Assembly (NCBI GenBank): GCA_008690995.1 | Contig: VRMN01000001.1 | Coordinates: 4,588,001 to 4,652,000 of the forward strand | Direction: 5' to 3' | Origin: Porphyridium purpureum | Taxonomy: Eukaryota; Rhodophyta; Bangiophyceae; Porphyridiales; Porphyridiaceae | DNA length: 64,000 bases | Part shown: positions 18,863-28,200 of the stretch, one piece after another | How the letters are laid out: every line of letters starts with the position of its first letter | Numbering within the stretch: the stretch's first letter is position 1 | Position numbers and translations under genes: made by a program | Notes under the pieces: model-generated | What the model saw: only the letters and a program-made list of their open reading frames with translations | Database searches by the model: none | What the model was told of the DNA's origin: nothing

Positions 18863-20176
18863 ATGGCGGAGCTCGGGCTGAGACCGATGCCGGCCCGGGA
18901 GGCGCGGGAAGTGGCCGATGTTATGAGAGATGTGTTCAGAGCCGCGACAGGCACGCAGGACGTAACAGGCTTTCCGGGGACGATGGCGATGACTTTTTCG
19001 CGGAGGCATTCTCATCAGGTTCGCAATTTGGATTATGTTTTCCTGGAGAAGTCGGATGGTACCAGATACTTTCTTTTTTGGTTTCAGGGCGACGCGTTCC
19101 TCATCGACCGACGCTGTTTAGTTTACAGCCTATCGGGCATGCTCAATCTGAGAAGCCCTCTTGATCGCGAGAAGCCTTTGGAAGTAACGCTTCTGGACGG
19201 AGAATTGTGCAAGAACCTGAAACTTGAACTGTATGAGTACTTAGTGTACGACGCAATCGCCATCAATGGGGACTTGAGTATTGCGAAGCGGGGCTATCGT
19301 TTTAGACTGCGTGCCGTGGATCAGCAAGTACAACTTCCGCGCATGCTAGACCCCGAGACACAAGGCGCAATGCGGGTGCGGGTCAAGGATACGTACGAGA
19401 AATCGGAAATTAATCTGCTTTTCGGCAGGATCATGAAATCTGGTTCTGGCGCACATGATTACATATACGAGAATCACCGGCGGCCCGATGGGCCCATGCG
19501 CAATCACAATGACGGATTAATCATGACCCCTGTCCATTTGGCCTATCCGTACAAGACACACGAAGGACTTCTAAAGTGGAAACCGTCCAAGTTGAACTCA
19601 CTGGACTTCTTAATGAGACTGACGAAGAAGCAGACTGTGCGCGATCGAGTCGAACGAACAGACGTGGAAATCACTCTTTTCTATCAAGCAGATAACCACC
19701 CATGTCGAATGCGCAGCATTCGACTTCCGTGGGCCGTGCGGGAAATGTTTGTCGCCGATTTTGATCGCTACAATAACTCCATTGCGGAGTTTTCATATGA
19801 CATTGGGGCAGGGGAGTGGATGTATCTTCGTCAACGAGATGACAAGGACAAAGCAAACTATCACAATGTTGTCATCGATACATTGCAGTCCATTGCGGAA
19901 AACATATCCTTGAGAGATGTGCACCAGCTGTTGCTTGGTGGTCCACCTGAGCAGTGCGGTCAGGATGGACCGCGTCTTCGCATTGAGAACGCCGCCATTG
20001 ACAACGGAAGAGAATGGTTTTCTCAGTCGGGAGATCGCTTTGATGCTACGACGCCAGTATCAGTCATATCTCCTCCCAACAGAAACTTACGTACGGCCAA
20101 CGGCGATCGCGTGTCAGCGAATGGCCCTCCGCGGAACTTTTCTCATCACGGACGCGGACGAGGGCGAGGACGCTGA
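18863..20176 (+). CDS. mRNA capping enzyme, guanylyltransferase
   Basis: Transfers GMP to the 5' end of nascent mRNA. Nucleotidyltransferase motifs are in order: motif I KSDGTR (Lys about 63, the GMP-accepting nucleophile), motif III VTLLDGEL (about 108-115), motif IIIa YEYLVYDAIAINGD, motif IV DGLIMTP, motif V LLKWKP, and motif VI RDDKDKANYHNVV in the OB fold. The N-terminal FPGT element of the family is at 37-40. No RNA triphosphatase domain is fused, so this is the monofunctional type seen in fungi and protists. The C-terminal tail ends in HHGRGRGRGR, a probable RNA-binding RG patch. The protein has 437 residues, near Ceg1-size enzymes. It is divergent from Pelota. Confidence 0.9.
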   Translation: MAELGLRPMPAREAREVADVMRDVFRAATGTQDVTGFPGTMAMTFSRRHSHQVRNLDYVFLEKSDGTRYFLFWFQGDAFLIDRRCLVYSLSGMLNLRSPLDREKPLEVTLLDGELCKNLKLELYEYLVYDAIAINGDLSIAKRGYRFRLRAVDQQVQLPRMLDPETQGAMRVRVKDTYEKSEINLLFGRIMKSGSGAHDYIYENHRRPDGPMRNHNDGLIMTPVHLAYPYKTHEGLLKWKPSKLNSLDFLMRLTKKQTVRDRVERTDVEITLFYQADNHPCRMRSIRLPWAVREMFVADFDRYNNSIAEFSYDIGAGEWMYLRQRDDKDKANYHNVVIDTLQSIAENISLRDVHQLLLGGPPEQCGQDGPRLRIENAAIDNGREWFSQSGDRFDATTPVSVISPPNRNLRTANGDRVSANGPPRNFSHHGRGRGRGR

Positions 20177-20439
20177 GCCGATAAGAGGTCTTTTTTCAAG
20201 AATGGTGGCTAGAACTTGCTCCCCGCTGGGTTCGAAGGACTCTGAATGTTCAGAAGTGCACATGCCCGAAGAAAAGGCTCTCCAGTGACCAGTGGAATGC
20301 ACCGTACTGTAAATGGCGTAGCATGAACATTTAATTTGTTAATAAGCTGTTGAGAAGTACCAGGAGTTCCTGGTCAGGTAGCACAAGCAGGAGGACCGTA
20401 GTAAGCACCATTCGAAAATTGTGGTGAGCTATCCAAACT

Positions 20440-21081
20440 CTATTCGTTCTCACGGAATCGCGTGTACCCCTTCGGAATCGCGAAACCGCGGTTGGAATCC
20501 TTGAAGCCTCCCCCCGGCAGATCTCGTGCCTCGCTAGCAGCTGTTGTCTCAGCCTCTGTGGGCTTCGGGGGAGCTGGTTCTGCCACTCCGCCCCCAAAAC
20601 AGCATGCGAACAGCCCACCGGTCGTCTTTGCAGATTCTGCTGCAGATGCCTGCGCTGCTGCTTGCTGCTTGATGTCCTTCGCTTTCCCTGTCGCATTGTC
20701 AGTCGCCGCGGCAGTCGCTGTCTTGACACTATCAGCCGCCTTCGCCGCTTCAGCCTTGGCTTCTTTTTCCTTCTCTGCGGCAAGCGCAGCCGCCTTGTCA
20801 GCTGCAGCTTTAGCTTCCTTCTCCTTCTGAGCCACTGCGGCAGAGGCCTTGTCCATTTCAGCCGCAGCCGCCTGCTCTGCCTTCTTAGTATCCACCGGGG
20901 CCGGCATTGGCGGGGGTGCTGGCGCTGACGCTGACGCTGGCGCTGGCGCTGGCGGAGGCAGAGGCGGCGCCGCGCTGCTCGCAAAGCTGGCAGCTGGCGG
21001 AGGCGGCGGTGGCGGCGGGGCCGAGGCCCCGGAACCCCCAGCCGGCGCTGGCGGCGGTGGTGGTGGCGGCGGCGGCGGCAT
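20440..21081 (-). CDS. Pro/Ala-rich low-complexity protein, unknown
   Basis: Not recognised. From the ATG of MPPPPPPPPPP, 213 residues are predicted. They comprise two polyproline tracts (about 2-11 and 22-29), an Ala/Pro linker, an Ala-Lys-Glu-rich helical stretch of about 80 residues (KEKEAKAEAAKAAD pattern), a Cys-Cys patch in GGLFACCFGGG that could be S-acylated, and an ordered-looking tail RGFAIPKGYTRFRENE. The frame is open upstream for 83 codons but without an ATG. Polyproline tracts of this kind bind profilin, SH3 or WW domains; that role is speculation. The non-repetitive C-terminus is the best argument that it is real. Confidence 0.5.
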   Translation of the reverse strand: MPPPPPPPPPPAPAGGSGASAPPPPPPPPAASFASSAAPPLPPPAPAPASASAPAPPPMPAPVDTKKAEQAAAAEMDKASAAVAQKEKEAKAAADKAAALAAEKEKEAKAEAAKAADSVKTATAAATDNATGKAKDIKQQAAAQASAAESAKTTGGLFACCFGGGVAEPAPPKPTEAETTAASEARDLPGGGFKDSNRGFAIPKGYTRFRENE

Positions 21082-24000
21082 CCTTACACGAGCTAAGCAC
21101 ACGCGATTCCCGTTTTCGACTCTCAGTACAATCCTCGCTGCCTTCGGCCAGTCGCGCAAACTTCTCTCCTCGCCCCCGTTACCCGTCGGCGCGCAGCATG
21201 TGTACACGCGCACTTCGTAGTATCGACGTGCGGCTCTGCCGCACGCTTTTGTGGATGGCCAGGGTGGTACACTAGTGCCATCGCACTGTACGAACTGGAG
21301 GGCTCCGTTCAAAAATTTGAAACGGCCCACTCTACAGAACCTGTGCTTGCAAGTCGGCAGATTGCATCACCTCTGGATTGCGTCCCGAGCGAATGTTCCG
21401 TGGAAAAATACCAGCTAGGGCTCGAATTCTTCACTGTCGCAAACGTCGCCGGCCTCTTGGTCATCGTGTCGGGCGACATACCTCGCCCCGTGGCTCGCAG
21501 CCACTTTATTACTGTGCTCAATACTCGCAAATCGGTTCATTCTCTCCGTGGCGAAAGACACCAGCGTAACCCTCTGGGTAGAATTGAAGAGTATGAGCAA
21601 GGGCCTGGCTCATAAGCTCATCCTCACATTCCGCAAGCAGCTGGAGACCATCATGCAGGAGGCGAATGAAAGCACGACGTAGAACTTTTTCTTATCACGT
21701 TCATGGTCTTCGTGGTCAGCTGAGCTCGGCTCGTGAGGACGTGAGAGATGAGCACAAGATTCATGACGTGCTCCGTGGGTTCAAGCGTGAGCCCATGACT
21801 GTATGTAAAGTGCTATGCTCCTCACACGTGAACTACGCGAAGGTTCCATGTCCGCTTCAACATTGACGCGGAAATCCGGCAAGCAAGTTCTGGGCGCTGG
21901 TGAGGCCTAGTAGAGGACGAGGGTCTTCCTGCAGTAGTAATCGCAAATGCGCTTCGTCCGCGGAAGATCATCAGGAAGACGCACTGAGTACTGCGGAAAA
22001 GGTGACCACGATGTGGAGCAGTGTTTCAAGAAGTAGAAGTAGGGCCGCAGTGCAGTGCAGGCCAAAATAATCCAGAGAACTGAGCAAGTCGAGGCCAGAA
22101 GAGTCCGACATACTCGCTGCCAAGGTGAACGATGACGGTCTTTTGGCGTGAAAACTGTATCAAAGGAAGATGAGAAAGCCAGAACTGGCGCACGAAATTG
22201 TCGATTCAAGTTCTCAACCGTGTATCTGGCTGTCTTTCCTCTTTAATAACTAGAAATACGTCTCCTTTCGTGCTCCTCCTTCTCAAAACGGCCATGATTG
22301 CTTTTATGACTCTCAAGTCAATTCGCAACTACGTATGAGACTCTTCCATAATCATTCTTGACATGAATATCACCAGAGAGCCATGATGGTAGGCAACCGC
22401 ACTTCCAAAGTAGCGCATAAAGACTTAAGGAGCTGAAATCTATTGTGAGTAGAATCACCAAGGCTAGAAGGCTCCAAGGTGTCATGTTCCTCTCATTCCT
22501 ACAGCTGACATGAAAATTCTTTCCCCGCTTTAAGGTGAGGACAACAGGCTTTTTTGGCAAGATCAATTCAAAATAAAGTAAATGTGAGCAACCAGGCTGT
22601 AGCAAGATAACAGAAATTTCGGGTACAACCTACATTTGAATCAAGGTTCAACAAACATCGCAAACATTCGAGCGACCTCATATGATTGGCTTCATCGAAG
22701 GATGAGACATGCTTTAGACATATCGGGGTACGAGAACCTCCCAAAAATGTTTTCGGACGAGCGAGAAACATTGTCCAAGACGATAGACTTGATTGCCTCA
22801 CTTGCATGGAGGCAAATGTAAGCAACGTTCATTCGCGAGGGAGGGAAGACTTTCCGAAACGAGGGCTGCAGGAGGAGAAGCCGTGTACTATGATCTTCGT
22901 GTTACCAATGGAGCTAGAAAGCTCACAAGTTAAATAATTAGCTTTTACGACACTGCACGAATCAAGCAGCCTCAGGAATGTATGTGCTATGCCACAAAGA
23001 TTCGGAGCATATTAATTCTGATCATTGACGTTCCGCGACCAGAAACTCAACCACGTGCAAAACTTAAGAGATTTTGACCAGATCGTGCGGATAAATATGT
23101 CAATCGACACCTCCAAAATAATGAAAGGAAATGACAAGGACCTGATAGACATATCATTCGCCATATCATGAGGTTGTGGAGCGCACGAATGTATCTGGCC
23201 CGGGAAGGTCTCATTGCCATCATTTTGATAACAGTGTTCCTCTTGGGAAGTGGGGAAGGCTCTGAGTACAAAGTGACGTCTGAAATTTTGATTTGAAGAA
23301 TCGACAAAAAGCACAGACATCATAAGCTCACCGTCAAAACCGCATCTCAAATGAGCTGGTAAAAGTTTGATCAACAGTTGGTGCCTCTTTTAAGGCGATC
23401 CTCAGAAAATTCGATCCATTTTTGGTCGCAGAGTAGACAATCCGTTTGAAATATTCCTCCCAACTCCTGACTTCTGCTGACAAACGGCAAATATACGAGA
23501 TCAGAAATGTCCATTGTACAGGATCGTACACAAAAAGTGTTTCGCACAAAAAGGCTTTGTCTGCTGCTCATTCAATATTGGTCACATGAGCACTCAGACA
23601 GCGATTTCAAAGAAATCCGATAAAGTCGAGGATATTACAAAATCAAGCAACCTAATTCCACTTCATTTCAAACATAAATAAACTGCTTCGACGTATAGGT
23701 GAATTTTAATGAGAAGGCTCTCAACCAGTATCATGATTTAGGAAATGAATAAATATCAAATTTACAGGGGGTCACCTTTCTGGCTAAGTACGAAAAGAAG
23801 TGGCCACAGCCGATGCGGTCTGTATGAAATATTGTTTATAAAATAATAGGTGACGTGCAGAATATCGACATTTATGCACACCACTTGTACAGATCCGTAC
23901 ACGCCTTCCTCAGAAACATGAAAACGTGAAACTCACCATACATTTTTGAACGGCAGCATGGCGCCAGATCCTAAAGACTTATCCACGAGAAAATAACCTG

Positions 24001-24946
24001 CTGTCGGACAAAGTAGCTGTCATAAATACCGAACATTTCCTTACACATTCGACAAAGACATTTTGGAACTCCGGCAAAAACATGCAGTCTCTCATTTCCT
24101 TTTCCTGTGAGTCGGAGATTGCTTGACTTACGCACTTCCAAAAAAAAAAATGCTCATGCATTCGATATAGATATCATGTTGGAGGTTCTGAACCTGAAGT
24201 TGAAAACGTATAGGCTCTAAGCAAGAAATTCAAATATAGCAATTGGAACGTCGCTGCCGCTTAAAATTCTGCAGAAGGTTTAAAGTAGATTTTAGTGTTC
24301 ACAAAATGAGAAGTCTCCATATCTTTGGATACTGTACAGTCCACAGGGCAGTTGAGACCAAGAATTTGGACGAATCTTCAAAGGATTCCATGATTTCAGT
24401 CTTTTAAAGATTTAGTACTCATCCACGGTCCAGGTAGCAAAGGAAAGTGCTGATTTAGGTCGCGAAATTAGGAATCCATGGTCTCGAAAGCACTGAGAAT
24501 TTGGACAAAAACGGAGCTATTATTGGCACGCAAAACAAATCGGTGGCACTTTACAGTGCCTTTGAAAGTATTCCGACTTTAAGGGACTTGTTGAATAAAT
24601 TATCACAACCGCGTGACATTCTTGAACTTGAAAATAAATCTGTAGCACTTGTAGAACATTTCAATGTGGAAGCTCTTTCATGATGGGGCTTATACATTGA
24701 GCAATATTTTTCATCTCACGTGAGTTTTACTTCATGTTTATGTAGCTTGCACATGCCTCTCAGCAGGAAATTGCGAAAGCGCGCAAATGTTTCTTTAATT
24801 TCTTTGGAACACTTTCACCGTTTATCAGAAAATTTGAATTTGACGTAATGGCTTGAACTTCTACACAAGCCGACGGATCGTCCAGGACATCAAAATCGCC
24901 GCCTTTTTTCATTCTCAATGACTTTGCCAAGCTGCCGACATTTTCC
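21082..24946. other. Gene-poor, AT-richer region left of the copia cluster
   Basis: The first 400 bases are the upstream region of the Pro/Ala-rich gene. From about 21.8 kb base composition becomes AT-richer, stops are dense in all frames, and no open frame exceeds about 120 codons or resembles a family. A perfect 10-bp palindrome, ACTGTACAGT, lies at 24331-24340. No RNA gene was recognised. It probably represents decayed repeat or heterochromatic DNA. Confidence 0.6.
21285..21296 (+). promoter_or_regulatory. Candidate promoter motif ACTGTACGAACT
   Basis: Identical over 12 bases to 9174-9185. It lies about 205 bases upstream of the Pro/Ala-rich protein start on the minus strand, with a related GGTACACTAG word about 20 bases before it. 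Confidence 0.42.
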
Positions 24947-25271
24947 TGTTATGAATCCAGGGTTTCGGTAGATTCCCTCCCCAGGTAAAGTAGTAATACC
25001 ATGGGGAATGTTTCAGCTCCAACTTTCTGTATTTCTCCAACTTTCTGTATTTCTCCAACTTATAGTAAATAAGGGTTTTTGCCCTGGAGGTACAGTTGGC
25101 AATCTCACTAGTGAAAGCACTACGATTGCCTATATGAAGAGCTTAGCGATGGCCGAGGCTCGGAGTCCCCGGATGACGAAGGTAAGGTTAGTTGCAAGGG
25201 CGACGAAGGGGACACGCAACTGCGTTAGTGACAAGTCACAAAGACTCCCCGATACATCAGACCTTTTAATA
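24947..25271 (+). repeat. 5' LTR, copia copy 1
   Basis: Begins TGTTATG and ends TTTTAATA; the end is fixed by the target duplication. Inside are two 18-bp direct repeats (25017-25034 and 25035-25052, unit CTCCAACTTTCTGTATTT) plus a partial third, then a TATA-like TTATAGTAAATAAGG. About 20 bases further is GTACAGTTG (25090-25098), which is the host's recurrent AACTGTAC motif on the other strand. A GAAGGTAAGG word later in the LTR resembles a splice donor, but no use of it can be shown. Confidence 0.95.
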
Positions 25272-25290
25272 GGTTATGAGCCTAGACGCG
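25272..25290 (+). other. Copia primer-binding site (initiator tRNA-Met half)
   Basis: The bases directly after the LTR, GGTTATGAGCC, are complementary to the anticodon arm of initiator tRNA-Met (GGCTCATAACC) rather than to a tRNA 3' end. Drosophila copia primes from the same half-tRNA, with a PBS that also starts GGTTATGGGCC. The same leader follows the 5' LTRs of copies 2 and 3. The first ATG of the gag-pol frame lies inside this site. Confidence 0.75.
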
Positions 25291-28200
25291 ATGGCGTTTA
25301 CGTTTGATGCGTCGAAGCTGTCCGCGCTTGCGAACGGCGTGGAAAAGTTCAATGGCGAGAATTACGACATTTGGGCACGCCGCACGAAGCTCGCGTTGCG
25401 TGTGGTGAAGCTGTGGCCCGTCGTTGCGGGGATGGTCGTTCGCCCATCGTCGTCGTCGCGTGCAACTACCGGGATGACGGCAGAAGAGTGGGACGATGCG
25501 GACCTGGCGGGACAGTTCTTTCTGTCCGGGGTCTTGGAGAACAGGTACGACCGTCTCGTCCGCGATAAGTCGTCGGCGGACGGTTGGTCCGCGGTGGCGA
25601 ATTATGCGCACGATCAACTGTCGGCGCAGAAGTTCGCGTTTCGCATGGCGCTGGAGCGCATTGTCCAGAACAAGAACGAGGCAATGGCCGAGTACTTGGA
25701 TCGCGGAATCGGTCTGTGGGACAAGCTTGTCTCGATCGGTGAGCAAGTTCCCGAGGACCATGTCGTGCGTTATCTGGTGATCGGGCTCCGCAAAGAGTTT
25801 CAGGGGTCGAAGGACTACCTGCTGCATTCGGCGCCCACGGTCTCCGCAGCTCGGCTGCAACTGCTCCAGCTGGAGGCCGGAAAAGCGCTCGAGCGCACGT
25901 TGGCAGATGAGCCCCCGCCCATCGCAATGGCGGTGTCCCAGCGTCCGCAGCAACAGCAGCGTGATCGCTCAGCGGGTGTCGTGAAGACGGCACTCGTCAA
26001 GGAGAACCTGAAGTGTGGCTACTGCCACAAGGTTGGGCACGAGACGAAGCGTTGCTTTAAGCGCAAGAATGACTTGCGCGACAAGGCTGCTGGTGCGAGT
26101 GGCGCAGCAGACCCGGAGGCAGTGAAACGCGGCATCGGAAAGCCGAATGCGCGGGTGAATGTGGTTCAGGTAAAAACCAAGGTGACGAAACCACCGGCTC
26201 CGGCGGCAAAGGCAGCCATTGAGCCAGGTTGGATGTCGTGGGAGGCCTACGCGAATAGCGTTGCGGGAAGGGGCGTGGTGCCAAAAGGCCCTTCTCTGGA
26301 TATCCGCATGATTAGCCCCCCAGCGACCCCTGCACCAATCAATAAAGCCACCACTTCCATCTATGCCATCTGTGTCTCTGTTGTGCCCCACAAGCACAAG
26401 TCGCACAAATGGATGTTCGATTCTGGATCGGACAGACATATCACTTGGGATAGGTCTATTCTAATGAATGAAAGACCTTCTGATGAATCACTTGTTACTG
26501 TTGCCAACGGGGAACATGTTGAAGTTTCATTGATGGGTGATGTCATGCTCAAAACAATTATTCAAGACAAGTTTAATGACTTGCGTCTTGAAAATGTTTT
26601 GTTGATCGAAAGCACACCCATAAATCTCCTTTCGACAAAGGTCGCAGCGAGAAAGGGCTGTGTCTTCAAACACGATGATAGTTCATCTGTTTTGCATTTT
26701 GGGTCAGATGGGCCCGTCCTAGCGGTTGGGGATGGTGATTTAATGATCAAACTATCCGCCGCTAGAATAAATGCAATCACAGCTTCAAATAAGTTTGAGC
26801 TATTTCACCGTCGACTTGGTCATCCTGGACTTGCTGGTCTGAAAAATACGCAAAATTGTGTACAGGGAATTCCCGCGGACTTAAAAGTTCCGGATGAATA
26901 CCATTGTGTGATTTGCCAAAAGGCAAAGGGAACACGAACTCCCTTTAAGAAGCGGAAATTGAATTCCATTTCGGCGGTTCCGGGAGAAGTCCTTCATACT
27001 GATGTATGCGGACCACTCACTCCTTCGAGTTTTGACGACCATCGATATTTTCTAGTTGTCGTCGACGAATGCTCAAGTTTGAGTGTCGTCCACTTGCTCG
27101 AGCGAAAAAGTGAAGCGGGTGAAATGTTACTGCGCACACTTAAATATCTCGAAACGACTCTTGGTGCAAAGGCAAAAAGAGTTCGGTCCGACAAAGGTGG
27201 CGAATTCGCAAGCCTTTATGTGCAAAGGCATCTCCAAGACTCTGGAATTACTTGGGAAAATACCTCTGCTTACACGCCAGAACTTAATGGTATGGCTGAA
27301 CGCATGAATCGGACATTACTCGAAAAGGTTCGAAGCTTATTGTTTGATAGTAATCTACCTTTGGAAAATTGGAGTAATGCTTTGTTGACTGCGAATTATT
27401 TGCGAAATCGCATTTCAAATAATCGCGGGAAAACGCCGATAGAAATTGCATTCAGGCAAAGGCCAGATCTCAGCAATCTCAGAATCTACGGATCGAGAGC
27501 GTTTGTTCATATTCCTAAGCAATTGCGAGGAAAACTAGAAACAAGATCTGCAATTGGATGCTTGGTCGGTTATGGAAATGTCCATTCCGTTTATCGCATT
27601 CTTCTATCGGATGGCACGGTCGTTGAAAGTCGAAATGTCACTTTCGATGAGTCTGTCGTTGGAATAGATGTTCATGAACATGAAATCCACGATTCGGAAT
27701 ATTTTTCCAACTTCGATAAAATTGTCGAAGAGTTGTTTCCAAAAGATTTCTCGAAGTCGTTTGATGAAAAGTCTCAAATCGCGTCAAAAAATTTTGAAAC
27801 AGATTCCACTCGACAAATGGATGATCGCAGTCAGGAATATTCTATTTCAAATGAAATCGGAGAAACGTTTCTGGAAAAAGTTCAGAATAATTCGAAAGAT
27901 TTAGGGTTCCAAAAGGCTCCAAATGGAAACTTTGGGAATACTGAGGATGACGAAAGTCAAGACAGTGGATATGTCGCAAATCAATTCGTTGGAATAATTT
28001 CCACCGTTTCTGAACCTCGGTCAGTCGAAGAAGCACTAAAGGGTGACTTCTCTGAGCAATGGCTGGAAGCTCTGAATAGAGAATTGGAATCTCTCACTGG
28101 CAAATGCACGTGGGAGCTCGTCGATCGTCCACAGGACCGAATTCCTGTCAGATGCAAATGGGTTTTTAAGATCAAATATAATGTCAACGGACAAATTGAT

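Noticed and set aside
20201-20260. A GGGTTCGAA word suggesting a tRNA T-arm
   Set aside because: No acceptor stem, D-arm or anticodon arm could be paired around it.
23979-24683. Short frames, including one with a repeated NKSVAL word, in the AT-rich gap
   Set aside because: About 60 codons each, no recognisable domain, and surrounded by dense stops.
25008-25307. A small frame of about 99 codons within each copia LTR
   Set aside because: It lies inside the promoter/leader part of the LTR, its length depends on flanking DNA in each copy, and it has no domain.
25282-26439. Long minus-strand frames (175-242 codons) opposite the copia gag region, repeated in all copies
   Set aside because: They are mirror frames of a GC-rich coding region and are repeated only because the element is.
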